From contig NZ_PUIA01000035.1 of assembly GCF_002967715.1 (NCBI RefSeq), positions 248,001 to 312,000 of the forward strand: DNA of 64,000 nt, in the 5' to 3' direction. Below, piece by piece: positions 1 to 7,589 of the stretch. Each line of letters begins with the position of its first letter. Positions within the stretch are counted from its first letter, which is position 1. Made by a program: the position numbers and the translations under genes. Source of the stretch: Blastopirellula marina (GTDB lineage: Bacteria > Planctomycetota > Planctomycetia > Pirellulales > Pirellulaceae). Under the pieces are notes generated by a model. That model did no database searches. It saw nothing but the letters and a program-made list of their open reading frames with translations, and was not told the origin of the DNA.

Positions 1-9
1 GAGCACATC

Positions 10-879
10 TTGAAATCACATCTCTACAAGACCGCTGCTGGTCGCCAGCGACTTGATCAATGGTACGAACGATTCCTGGCTAAGATAGAAACGCCAGTCG
101 AAACGAGAACCGTGCCGACGCGGTTCGGGGAAAACCAGGTACTGGTAACCGGCCCGGCCGATGCCCCACCGCTGGTCGTGCTGCATGCCATGCGCACCGG
201 GGCCGCGTTTTTGCTTTCGGAACTGGGCCCGCTGCTAACGAAGTACCGTGTCTATGCGCCAGAGTTGCCGGGGCAATCGGTACGAGGTCTCGATGTGCGG
301 CTTCCTCTCCAAGACGAATCGGCGGCGTTCTGGTTGGCCGACGTGATGGATGGCCTCTCGCTCGAATCGGCCAACCTACTGGGCGTGAGTTGGGGAGGCT
401 TCATCGCGCGATTGACGGCCTCGCACATGCCACACAGCGTGCCGCGCCTGGCGCTGCTGGTACCAGCAGGCATTGCCAACGGTTCGCACCTTACCGGGCT
501 CATGAAAATGGCGTGGCCAATGATCCGCTACCAGGTACGCCCCAGTGAAGCCAATCTGCAAAAGCTGTTGTTACCACTGCTATCGACCTGGGACGACGAC
601 TGGGGCGGCTTCATTGCTTGTACGATTCGTGATCTGAAAATGGACCCACGCATTCCCCCGGTGGCAACGGATGAACAACTGAAACAACTGACCATGCCCG
701 TGTTGGCGATCGTGGGGGAAGAGGACATCTCGTTCCCCGGCCATCTGGTCGAACAGCGACTGCGGTCGCAGGTACCCACCGCCGAAGTCGAGGTCGTCCC
801 AGGCATGAAACACTGCCCACCCACCACGCCAGAATTCCGAACGTGGCTTGCCCAGCGGTTGACGGCGTTCTTTGGTTAA
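10..879 (+). CDS. alpha/beta hydrolase family protein
   Basis: A 289-residue protein with the alpha/beta-hydrolase fold. The nucleophile elbow is GVSWGG near residue 126. The candidate acid is the first Asp of GEEDISFP near residue 237, and the candidate base is the His of MKHCPP near residue 267. An oxyanion-type segment VVLHAM lies near residue 57. No signal peptide is visible, so it is probably a cytosolic esterase or lipase-like enzyme; the substrate cannot be read from sequence. The start is TTG at position 10, only nine bases into the window, so the true start could lie upstream. It stands alone on the plus strand and the next genes are on the minus strand. Confidence 0.85.
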   Translation: MKSHLYKTAAGRQRLDQWYERFLAKIETPVETRTVPTRFGENQVLVTGPADAPPLVVLHAMRTGAAFLLSELGPLLTKYRVYAPELPGQSVRGLDVRLPLQDESAAFWLADVMDGLSLESANLLGVSWGGFIARLTASHMPHSVPRLALLVPAGIANGSHLTGLMKMAWPMIRYQVRPSEANLQKLLLPLLSTWDDDWGGFIACTIRDLKMDPRIPPVATDEQLKQLTMPVLAIVGEEDISFPGHLVEQRLRSQVPTAEVEVVPGMKHCPPTTPEFRTWLAQRLTAFFG

Positions 880-1031
880 CGTTCCCCGAAACTTGGCCTA
901 TTCAATCCATCCGAAAGCGATCGCCGAACGGATTAGATTTCTAATCGACGCACGTCTGGCACTGTCGAGAGCGGCAGTCCCACGCACCAGGAGACGGAAC
1001 AGGTCAGAACGTTTGCCCGGGGCAACCGGCG

Positions 1032-1187
1032 TTATGGAAAGACGTACTCATCGATCGCCTCTGCCACCATTTGAACATATTCGCCCAACATAAGTCCGCC
1101 CGATAGGACCGGGGACAAGACAAACAGTAGCAGCAGTAGGGGCAATAGCAGCCACAAGAACAGCACGAAGCGTGATTTGGTGCTCAT
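1032..1187 (-). CDS. small single-pass membrane protein (51 aa)
   Basis: An ATG-started reading frame of 51 residues with a Lys/Arg-containing N-terminus (MSTKSRF), one strongly hydrophobic segment of about 20 residues rich in Leu, and a short acidic tail ending AIDEYVFP. It starts 44 bases after the stop of the secreted protein upstream and reads in the same direction. The frame at 2130-2264 encodes a similar micro-protein: basic N-terminus, Leu-rich membrane segment, then a Gly-Glu-Tyr motif (LGEYVQ here, PGEYLS there). This resemblance of two tiny frames flanking one gene is the main argument that both are real. Function unknown. Confidence 0.6.
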   Translation of the reverse strand: MSTKSRFVLFLWLLLPLLLLLFVLSPVLSGGLMLGEYVQMVAEAIDEYVFP

Positions 1188-1231
1188 AACACAAGTGTAG
1201 AAATCGGGCCTATTTGCCGCAAGAAAATCGA

Positions 1232-2116
1232 CTACTTGACGGGATCATCCCCAGCCGGCAGCCTGACTTCTTCTCGGGTCACAGGCTTCTGCGCATCGAC
1301 TCCCCAGTACTTCAGCGTGTTGTAAGCCGCTTCTCGAATGCCATAAAACCGCACTTCGATACCATTGTTCTGCTCCGCATGTTGCAGATAGGCCCAGCCT
1401 GAGTCCTCTAGAAATGCCTTCAAGCGAGCAATGTTCTCGTCCGATTTGAAATACCGCAGGGCGCGGACCCCTTGTTCGCGCTCCAGATAATTTTCCGAGC
1501 GCGTAAACTCGATCGCTCGTTCTTCCAACTCTTGGTTCACCGGCACATTCAGGATGAGGCCGTGGTACTTCTCCCACTGCGTACCGACGATTCGATTACG
1601 GGGGACATACAGACCGAACGTGTGAATGCGCCGGATGGCTGGCGACCAGTGCTTAAGAGCTTCTTTGATGGCACGAATCACTTCGTCCGGCTCGCGTAGC
1701 AGACTGAAGTCGGCCTGCATGACTTCCATCTTGCCAGGCACTAGTTCGATCACGTTCGTCTGGTAGGGCGAGTTCTGGTCGTACAATATCAGCAAGCGGG
1801 ACGAGTGCTCCAGCCAATCGTTGAGTACGCTCAAGTCACGCGAAATGTCCGCTTGAACCCGATCGTACGGGTCGTCGTTGAAGATTTCCCGTTTCAAGTT
1901 CTGCTCGACGTCGATTGTCGTGCTGTAAACATCGCGTCCCTCGACCTTCTGCGCATCGCCAATCTTGACCAGTCTGGCCACAAAGACGAGATCGGCGTTG
2001 ATGACCATGCTTTCGATACTATCGGCCCGGGCGACTATCGGCTGGGCGTGTGCCGACTGCAATAGAACAAAGAGCACGATGAACGCGATGAGCGATTTAC
2101 AACATACGTTAAGCAT
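1232..2116 (-). CDS. secreted protein of unknown function with HEAT-like C-terminus
   Basis: A 294-residue protein. I chose the ATG at 2116 because it gives a clean signal peptide (MLNVCCKSL, a hydrophobic core, then AHAQ). A TTG 39 bases further upstream would add residues ahead of the signal and overlap the small gene at 2130-2264. The mature part has an N-terminal alpha/beta-looking region. Its C-terminal third contains helical stretches such as EQGVRALRYF and GIREAAYNTLKYWGV, which look like a degenerate HEAT pair. No catalytic motif was recognised. It sits between two small membrane proteins in a probable three-gene operon, so the three may work together at the envelope. Confidence 0.75.
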   Translation of the reverse strand: MLNVCCKSLIAFIVLFVLLQSAHAQPIVARADSIESMVINADLVFVARLVKIGDAQKVEGRDVYSTTIDVEQNLKREIFNDDPYDRVQADISRDLSVLNDWLEHSSRLLILYDQNSPYQTNVIELVPGKMEVMQADFSLLREPDEVIRAIKEALKHWSPAIRRIHTFGLYVPRNRIVGTQWEKYHGLILNVPVNQELEERAIEFTRSENYLEREQGVRALRYFKSDENIARLKAFLEDSGWAYLQHAEQNNGIEVRFYGIREAAYNTLKYWGVDAQKPVTREEVRLPAGDDPVK

Positions 2117-2129
2117 TATGGCCGGCCCG

Positions 2130-2264
2130 CTAAAACAGAATTCGCTCGACGACAAACTGTTTCAACTCCGAGAGGTACTCACCCGGTGTTATCCAGCCCA
2201 GCATAAACGGGCAAAGGAACAACAGCAGTAACACGATTAATAGGATGCGATGCCACTTATTCAT
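2130..2264 (-). CDS. small single-pass membrane protein (44 aa)
   Basis: An ATG-started frame of 44 residues: basic start MNKWHR, a hydrophobic segment ILLIVLLLLFLCPFMLGW, then a short soluble tail containing PGEYLS and ending VERILF. It stops 13 bases before the start of the secreted protein at 1232-2116, which suggests translational linkage and a shared promoter. It resembles the other small protein at 1032-1187 in size, topology and the Gly-Glu-Tyr motif. No function can be assigned. Confidence 0.6.
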   Translation of the reverse strand: MNKWHRILLIVLLLLFLCPFMLGWITPGEYLSELKQFVVERILF

Positions 2265-2385
2265 AGCGTAAGTTCATCAATCTTAGTTGACCGCATGCCC
2301 ACGCAGACGTAAGCAAGGCACCCGAAACAGTTTCCCCTCTAAGAATCCCGCATGCAACCATTTCGGGGCACGCCCAACACCCCCT

Positions 2386-2414
2386 TTGACAACTGCCCAC
2401 CTAGCCGGTAGCAT
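2386..2414 (+). promoter_or_regulatory. sigma-70-like promoter for the SRP RNA genes
   Basis: TTGACA at 2386-2391 is followed after exactly 17 bases by TAGCAT at 2409-2414. This predicts a transcription start near 2421, just ahead of the 5' stem of the first SRP RNA at 2429. The hexamers and spacing fit the housekeeping consensus well for a planctomycete. No equally good promoter is visible before the second SRP RNA, so both copies may be expressed from here. Confidence 0.6.
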
Positions 2415-2428
2415 AACTCGTTTTCCCG

Positions 2429-2537
2429 GACTGTCTTAGAGCGACCCTCGCAAGGGGAAATCTAGCAACCTGGTCAGGCCTTAACTGGAGCAGCCACACC
2501 TGGAGGACTTTTGTGCGAGGGTCACTCCAAGATAGTC
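2429..2537 (+). ncRNA. ffs: bacterial small SRP RNA (4.5S), copy 1
   Basis: This is the RNA of the signal recognition particle, which binds Ffh and targets membrane proteins during translation. The diagnostic helix-8 motif is present: GGTCAGG on the 5' side and AGCAGCC on the 3' side (core 2470-2496), separated by a short apical loop that reads TTAAC where E. coli has GGAA. The ends pair: 2429-2437 with 2529-2537 (one G-U pair), and GACCCTCGCA with TGCGAGGGTC as the next stem. The length of about 109 nt matches E. coli 4.5S RNA. No U-run follows, so it probably reads through into copy 2. A location just upstream of dnaX is common for this gene. Confidence 0.88.
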
Positions 2538-2559
2538 GGGGAAAGAACGAACAACGGAT

Positions 2560-2676
2560 AAGACTGCTTTCGAGCAATCCCCGCGATGGGAAGTTTGGTT
2601 ATCTGGTCAGGCCTTAACTGGAGCAGCCAAAACTTTGCAACCTTTGTGCGGGGGTTCCTCCAAGGCAGTCTTTTTT
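2560..2676 (+). ncRNA. ffs: bacterial small SRP RNA (4.5S), copy 2, with terminal U-run
   Basis: A second complete SRP RNA lies 22 bases after the first. Its 27-base helix-8 core (2603-2629) is identical to that of copy 1, but the flanking stems differ and still pair. AAGACTGC (2560-2567) pairs with GCAGTCTT (2665-2672), and ATCCCCGC pairs with GCGGGGGTT by Watson-Crick and G-U pairs. The outer 3' arm runs directly into TTTTTT (2671-2676), so the closing stem may double as an intrinsic terminator. Conserved core with compensated stems indicates that both copies are under selection rather than one being a decayed duplicate. Confidence 0.88.
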
Positions 2677-2733
2677 GTTGCCTACGTCGGTGTTTGGTGA
2701 AGCACCGGTACCGGGTTCGCACTGACCAGAGCC

Positions 2734-2773
2734 CCGTGGCACACGGCCGAGGTCCTGACGGTAAGTGCCACGG
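2734..2773 (+). other. hairpin in the dnaX leader
   Basis: A perfect 9-bp stem: CCGTGGCAC (2734-2742) pairs with GTGCCACGG (2765-2773) around a 22-base loop. It lies in the 220-base stretch between the second SRP RNA and dnaX. There is no T-run after it, so it is not a classical terminator. It could be a leader structure of the dnaX mRNA, an RNA-processing site or chance. No known riboswitch class was recognised. Confidence 0.3.
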
Positions 2774-2899
2774 TTGATTTGCCGCCGGTTGTGCGTCAAA
2801 CTGCATCGTTGCCCTAAGTTTGGGTAAGCGTTTATCTGACGAGACCGATGCTTTCGGCTCGGCTTCTCGCGAAAAGTCCTTAGCCGGTTGAGAGGGATC

Positions 2900-4675
2900 G
2901 TGGCTGAGCAAAATAGTTCTCCCGACTACCTGGTCGTTGCCAGGCGTTATCGGCCACAGTCGTTCGGCGAATTGGTCGGCCAGCAGCGTGTCGCCACGGC
3001 ATTAGGCAATGCGATTGCCCGCAACAGGGTAGGGCACGCCTATCTGTTCACCGGGGCTCGCGGGGTCGGCAAGACTTCCTCGGCGCGTATCTTCGCCAAG
3101 GCACTCAACTGCGTGAAGGGACCGACCGCCACTCCGTGCAACGAGTGCGAGATCTGCGAGAGCGTGACCGCCGGCGAAGATGTCGATGTGCTCGAAATCG
3201 ACGGTGCCTCGAATCGCGGTATTGAAGAAATCCGCCAGTTGAGGGCCAATATCAACGTCCGCCCCAGCCGCGCTCGCTTCAAGATCTACATCATCGACGA
3301 AGTCCACATGTTCACCAAGGAAGCGTTCAACGCGCTGCTGAAAACCTTGGAAGAACCGCCGGACCACGCCAAGTTCATCTTCTGCACGACCGACCCCGAA
3401 CGTATTCCGATCACGGTTCTATCGCGCTGCCAGCGGTTCGACTTCGGCGGGATTCTGCCCGAAGACATCGTTGGCCGGCTGCGGCATATCGTTGACACCG
3501 AGCAGGTTCCGGCCGATGACGAAGCGCTGAAGCTGATTGCCCGCCGGGCGAACGGTTCGATGCGCGATAGCCAGTCGCTGCTGGAACAGATTCTGGCGTT
3601 CGGTGACTCGCAGATCACCGTCGAATCGGTCCATCGCCTGCTGGGTACGGCCGACAATCAGCAGATCGTCGATCTCGCCGGGCAGGTTCTCGCGTCCGAT
3701 GCGGCCAGCGCGCTGCAAACGGTGCATGCGGTCTTTACCGAAGGGGTCGACCCGGGTCAGCTTTTGGAGCAGTTGTTACGATTGTTCCGCGACTTGATGG
3801 TGCTCGGTTCTGGCGGGTCGCCTGACCTGCTGCAAACGATTTCGCCTGGTGCAGTCGATCAAGCACAGGCCATGGCCACCCAGGCAGGTCTGGCGAAGCT
3901 TTTGGCCGCGGTTCAGTGCCTGGACGAAACGCTGGTTCGATTGCACCGCAGCACGTATGGTCAGGTTCTGGCCGAAGCGGCCGTCATACGTATTTGCCAG
4001 CTGAACGACCTGGAAAGCCTGGGCACGCTGATCGCAACGCTCAAGGAAGGTGGCCTTCCAGCGAAGTCGGCTTCGATAACTCCGCGCGCGGTGGAACCTC
4101 AAAAAAAAACAGTCGATAGCCCCCCAGTAGCACCGCCGGCACCTGAGACGATTCCGATACGCCCGGTCGATCCCCCGGCACCTCCCGTGGCCGTCGATCC
4201 ACCACCGGCACCGGCTCCGCCGCCCGAAATAGTTCCCGGCGAGGCCCCCAAACTGGTGATTACCGAGAAAAATGCATTCTCGGTATGGAAAAAGATTGTG
4301 GAAGATTTACCGGGCCTTATCGGTGATTACGCCCGGCAAGGGCACGCGGTAGCAATTTCTGGGCCAAATCGGCTAGTCGTTGATTTTTTCTCGACGTATA
4401 ATTCGGCTGTCGAAGCTTTGCGACGGCCCAGAAGCCAGGAAGTCCTGGAGAAGGCCTTCCGCGAGATGTGCGGAGACAGTTACACGATCGATTTTCGGGT
4501 ATTGGAAGACCCCAATGCCGGTCGAAAGCCCGATCAACACATGTCTCCCGAGCGATCGGCTCAAGAGGGTCGTCTACGAGCTCGACTACAGGCCGAACAG
4601 GAACCATTCGTCCAAAAGGCGATGGATCTGTTTGATGCGGAAGTGAGCGGAGTCCGTGATTCGGACGCCAGCTAA
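2900..4675 (+). CDS. dnaX: DNA polymerase III subunit gamma/tau
   Basis: The clamp-loader ATPase that opens the sliding clamp and, in its long tau form, couples polymerases at the replication fork. The Walker A segment GARGVGKTSSARIF is near residue 52. Four Cys form the zinc module (CVKG, CNECEIC). The Walker B-type segment IYIIDEVHMF is near residue 130 and the sensor region FCTTDPERIP near 158. Lid and collar domains follow, then a Pro-rich linker (about residues 400-455) and a tau-type C-terminal region. GTG at 2900 follows GAGAGG and starts MAEQNSS; an in-frame TTG at 2888 is the alternative. A run of nine A at 4101-4109 lies at the start of the linker and is described separately. Confidence 0.95.
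   Translation: MAEQNSSPDYLVVARRYRPQSFGELVGQQRVATALGNAIARNRVGHAYLFTGARGVGKTSSARIFAKALNCVKGPTATPCNECEICESVTAGEDVDVLEIDGASNRGIEEIRQLRANINVRPSRARFKIYIIDEVHMFTKEAFNALLKTLEEPPDHAKFIFCTTDPERIPITVLSRCQRFDFGGILPEDIVGRLRHIVDTEQVPADDEALKLIARRANGSMRDSQSLLEQILAFGDSQITVESVHRLLGTADNQQIVDLAGQVLASDAASALQTVHAVFTEGVDPGQLLEQLLRLFRDLMVLGSGGSPDLLQTISPGAVDQAQAMATQAGLAKLLAAVQCLDETLVRLHRSTYGQVLAEAAVIRICQLNDLESLGTLIATLKEGGLPAKSASITPRAVEPQKKTVDSPPVAPPAPETIPIRPVDPPAPPVAVDPPPAPAPPPEIVPGEAPKLVITEKNAFSVWKKIVEDLPGLIGDYARQGHAVAISGPNRLVVDFFSTYNSAVEALRRPRSQEVLEKAFREMCGDSYTIDFRVLEDPNAGRKPDQHMSPERSAQEGRLRARLQAEQEPFVQKAMDLFDAEVSGVRDSDAS
4101..4109 (+). other. nine-A slippery tract in dnaX
   Basis: Nine consecutive A residues span codons 402-403, exactly where the ATPase and collar part ends and the Pro-rich tau linker begins. 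Adding one A, or a -1 ribosomal slip, gives Asn-Ser-Arg and then TAG at 4117-4119. Losing one A gives a stop at 4128-4130. Either event yields a gamma-like product of about 406-410 residues. In known dnaX genes gamma is made by -1 frameshifting (E. coli) or by transcriptional slippage on an A9 run (Thermus thermophilus). The position and immediate stops suggest the same use here. Confidence 0.6.
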
Positions 4676-4689
4676 ATTTTCTGCAGAAC

Positions 4690-4706
4690 TTGGCACGCTT
4701 TTCGCA
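4690..4706 (+). promoter_or_regulatory. candidate sigma-54 (-24/-12) promoter upstream of ebfC-recR
   Basis: TTGGCACGCTTTTCGCA matches the sigma-54 consensus TTGGCACGNNNNTTGCA at all but one defined position, with the invariant GG and GC exactly 12 bases apart. It lies in the 165-base gap between dnaX and the EbfC gene, about 135 bases upstream of that start. rpoN is encoded only 1.2 kb downstream. I saw no obvious enhancer site next to it, so activity is inferred from the match alone. Confidence 0.45.
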
Positions 4707-4780
4707 TGTAGGGGAAGTTTCGGCCATTGGCTGAGCTAAACTTTACGCGGTAATCATGCCGTTGGCATGCAGAAAAATGT

Positions 4781-4811
4781 TCCCTCGCCCTCCCCAAGGG
4801 AGAGGGGACAG
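4781..4811 (+). repeat. short GC-rich interspersed palindrome-like repeat
   Basis: A CCCTCGCCCTCCCC / GGGAGAGGGGAC block, partly self-complementary, lies between dnaX and the EbfC gene. A closely similar CCCTCTCCCC-TCA-GGGGAGAGGG hairpin occurs at 23095-23117, and a weaker relative at about 22951-22996. The pattern is that of an intergenic interspersed repeat. Because it is so close to the EbfC start it may also shape the mRNA leader. Confidence 0.4.
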
Positions 4812-4840
4812 GAATATGTTTCACTGAAAAGGAGACGTCC

Positions 4841-5188
4841 GTGTTCAAGAATCTTGGCAATATCGCCAGCATGATGCAGCAGGCCCAGCAAGTCGGTCAG
4901 GGTATGAAGGCCATGCAGGAAGAACTTCGCAACAAGCGTGTGAAGGGAACTGCCGGTGCCGGCCTTGTCGAAGCGATCTGCACGGGACACGGTGAGTTGG
5001 TCAGCATCACCATCGATCCGCAGTTGATCGCTGATGGCGACAAGGACCTGATCGAAGAACTCATTCCGCAGGCCGTTAACGATGCCCAGGCCAAAGGCAA
5101 AGAGTTGCATCAAGAGATGATGCAATCGGTGACCAGCGGACTGAATGTCCCCGGCCTGGATCAAGCGTTGAGCCAGTTCGGTCAATAA
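4841..5188 (+). CDS. YbaB/EbfC family nucleoid-associated protein
   Basis: A 115-residue protein of the YbaB/EbfC family: small DNA-binding dimers with a pincer shape, usually encoded between dnaX and recR as here. The N-terminal helix contains ASMMQQAQQVGQGMKAMQEE, the central strand region has GLVEAICTGHGELVSITID, and the C-terminal helix carries AVNDAQAKGKEL. The start is GTG at 4841, seven bases after AAGGAG, a strong ribosome-binding site. The conserved order dnaX-ybaB-recR links it to replication and repair. Confidence 0.93.
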   Translation: MFKNLGNIASMMQQAQQVGQGMKAMQEELRNKRVKGTAGAGLVEAICTGHGELVSITIDPQLIADGDKDLIEELIPQAVNDAQAKGKELHQEMMQSVTSGLNVPGLDQALSQFGQ

Positions 5189-5239
5189 GGTTGGCTTTCG
5201 GAAAGCAACCACAACAACCCACATGAAGGAGCGAGGTGA

Positions 5240-5839
5240 ATGGCGCAGCTGACTGAATCGGTGGTTCGATTGATCGATCAGCTTTCCAAGCTGCCTGGCA
5301 TCGGCCGGAAAAGTGCCGAGCGCGTTGCCTATCACCTGCTTCGCGTGAATAAAGACGAAGCCCTGGGGCTGGCAGACGCGATCCGCGACGTCAAAGAAAA
5401 CGTCCGCTACTGCAGCCGCTGCTTCAATCTGTCGGAAGGGGACCTGTGCAGTATCTGCAAAGATCCCCAGCGCGACGCGTCGATCTTGTGCGTGGTAGAA
5501 CAACCACGCGATTTGATCGCGCTCGAGCAGTCCGGCGTGTTCCCGGGCCTGTACCATGTCTTGCTGGGGCGCATCGCTCCGCTGGAAGGAATCGGCCCGG
5601 ATCAACTCACCATCGATGCCCTGGTCAAGCGCGTTTCCCAAGGGGACATTCGCGAAGTGATCATGGCCACCAATCCCACGACCGAAGGAGACGGCACAGC
5701 GCTGCACATTTCCAGCCTGCTGGCCGATTTCCCGGTTAAGTTAACCCGTTTGGCGCGAGGTGTTACCGCCGGTAGCGTTCTCGAATTCGCCAACAAGGAA
5801 GTGCTTGCCGACGCCATGACAGGCCGGCAATCGCTTTAA
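5240..5839 (+). CDS. recR: recombination mediator protein RecR
   Basis: A 199-residue protein, the usual RecR length. It works with RecO and RecF to load RecA at gaps. In order: the helix-hairpin-helix [18 protein letters not shown] near residues 15-33, a four-Cys zinc finger (CSRCFN ... CSICKD, residues about 57-76), then a Toprim domain with [16 protein letters not shown] and the motif [13 protein letters not shown]. The ATG at 5240 follows GGAGCGAGGTGA. It lies 51 bases after the EbfC gene and is probably co-transcribed with it. Confidence 0.95.
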   Translation: MAQLTESVVRLIDQLSKLPGIGRKSAERVAYHLLRVNKDEALGLADAIRDVKENVRYCSRCFNLSEGDLCSICKDPQRDASILCVVEQPRDLIALEQSGVFPGLYHVLLGRIAPLEGIGPDQLTIDALVKRVSQGDIREVIMATNPTTEGDGTALHISSLLADFPVKLTRLARGVTAGSVLEFANKEVLADAMTGRQSL

Positions 5840-5953
5840 CCACACTTTGGGTGAGCCAAGAAGGCAAACTGGTTCATCCAATGATCGCTGCAAGTTGACG
5901 ACAACGTCTTCGCTTCCAGCAACCCACTTCCCAACAGCTACGGAATCATTCCC

Positions 5954-7432
5954 ATGAGAATGTCCTTCGGTCTCGAGCAGAAGATGGTCCAGAAGCAAGT
6001 TCTGGCCCCACGGATGATTCAATCCATGGAAATTCTGCAACTCCCCGTTCTGGCCCTGCAAGAGAAGATCGAGCAGGAGATGAACGAAAATCCGATGCTC
6101 GAAGTTCAGGAACAGGAAGCGAGCGATACGGATGAATCGCCGCGAGACGAATATGAATCGCGTAGCGAGTCCGAAGAGGAATTCGTGGTCGAAGACGGCA
6201 AAGACAATGCCGACGACTTCGAACGCCTGTTGGAAATGGACCAGCAGTACCCCGACACCTTCGACGAACGTCCGCAACGCTCTTCTGGCCAGATGGAAGA
6301 AGACGCCGAACGCCGTATGGACGCGCTGGCCAACGTTCAGTCTCGTCCCGAAACGCTGCAAGACCACCTCGATCACCAACTATACGAACTCACCATCGAG
6401 CCGCAGGTCCGTGAATGGGCCGAGCGCATCATTTCGGCGCTGGACAGCAACGGCTACCTGACGACGAGCCTGGAAGACCTGCTGCCGGCCGATGCCGACG
6501 ACGAACTGCGGGAGATCGCCCAGGAAGCACTTCACGTCGTGCAGTCGCTCGACCCGGCCGGTGTGGGTGCTCGCGATCTGCGTGAGTGCTTGCTGCTACA
6601 AATCGATCCGTCGCGGATGTTCTACGACGAACTGCGCACGCTGATCATGAATCACCTGGAAGACCTACGCGATAATCGTCTGCCGCAAATCCAGAAGGCG
6701 ACAGGATTCTCGATCGAACGCATTCAAGCAGCCTGGAGCGAACTACGCCGCTTGGACCCGAAGCCTGGTTCGATCTACAACGATTCGCACGTCGCCAACG
6801 TCATTCCCGACCTGATGCTCGACATCGACGAAGATGGCCGCTACACCGTGCAAGCCGAGGACCGTGACATTCCCCAACTGCGCATCAGTAACTATTACCG
6901 CGAACGACTTTCCAGCCCGACGGCCACGCGGGAAGAGAAAGAGTTCATCAAGCGCAAGCTGAACGCAGCCCAGTGGCTTATCGACGCCATCATCCAGCGT
7001 CAGAACACCCTTAGCCGCGTCGCCCAGGCGATTGTCGACTACCAGAAGGACTTCATCGACAACGGCCCCGAGCACATCACGCCGCTGAAGATGCAGCAGA
7101 TTGCCGATCAGGTGGGCGTGCATGTGACGACCGTCAGCCGCGCTGTCGACGACAAGTACATTCAAACCCCGCGCGGTATCTTCCCGCTCAAAGCATTCTT
7201 CGCCGGTGGTACGGTGAACGAAGCGGGCGAAGAAGTGACCTGGGATCAGATTCGTCTGCGTCTGCAGGAAGTGATCGACAACGAAGACAAAGCCAAACCG
7301 CTGTCGGACGACGACCTGGTCAAAAAGCTGAAAGACGACGGCCTGAACGTTGCCCGTCGTACGGTCACCAAGTACCGCAAGAAGATGGGCATTCCCAGTT
7401 CGCGTCAACGACGTGACTGGTCGAAGAAGTAA
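5954..7432 (+). CDS. rpoN: RNA polymerase sigma-54 factor
   Basis: A 492-residue sigma-54. The N-terminal Gln/Leu-rich activator-interacting region (MSFGLEQKMVQKQVLAPRMI) is followed by an acidic stretch (residues about 50-115), the core-binding region and the DNA-binding region. The hallmark RpoN box ARRTVTKYRKKMGIPSSRQR lies near the C-terminus. It directs RNA polymerase to -24/-12 promoters and needs AAA+ activators, one of which is encoded at 41452-42819 in this window. No strong Shine-Dalgarno is visible before the ATG at 5954. Confidence 0.96.
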   Translation: MRMSFGLEQKMVQKQVLAPRMIQSMEILQLPVLALQEKIEQEMNENPMLEVQEQEASDTDESPRDEYESRSESEEEFVVEDGKDNADDFERLLEMDQQYPDTFDERPQRSSGQMEEDAERRMDALANVQSRPETLQDHLDHQLYELTIEPQVREWAERIISALDSNGYLTTSLEDLLPADADDELREIAQEALHVVQSLDPAGVGARDLRECLLLQIDPSRMFYDELRTLIMNHLEDLRDNRLPQIQKATGFSIERIQAAWSELRRLDPKPGSIYNDSHVANVIPDLMLDIDEDGRYTVQAEDRDIPQLRISNYYRERLSSPTATREEKEFIKRKLNAAQWLIDAIIQRQNTLSRVAQAIVDYQKDFIDNGPEHITPLKMQQIADQVGVHVTTVSRAVDDKYIQTPRGIFPLKAFFAGGTVNEAGEEVTWDQIRLRLQEVIDNEDKAKPLSDDDLVKKLKDDGLNVARRTVTKYRKKMGIPSSRQRRDWSKK

Positions 7433-7589
7433 GGCGATTACGTCGTCGTCGTGAGGCTTAACTCACGTGCCTCTCGAGCCGTCCGCCACGCCAAGTCTTC
7501 TTGGGCGTAAGAGTATTGCTGGCCCAAAGCGGGCGACGGTCTTTTCCAAACCAACCAACGTTAAGGGATTCAAGCGACTAGCAGTTGAA

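Noticed and set aside
872-1093. 73-residue plus-strand frame after the hydrolase
   Set aside because: No ribosome-binding site, low-quality Arg-rich product, and it overlaps the better-supported minus-strand membrane protein at 1032-1187.
4754-5707. 317-residue minus-strand frame across ebfC and recR
   Set aside because: It runs through two well-identified plus-strand genes and an intergenic gap, and has no family signature.
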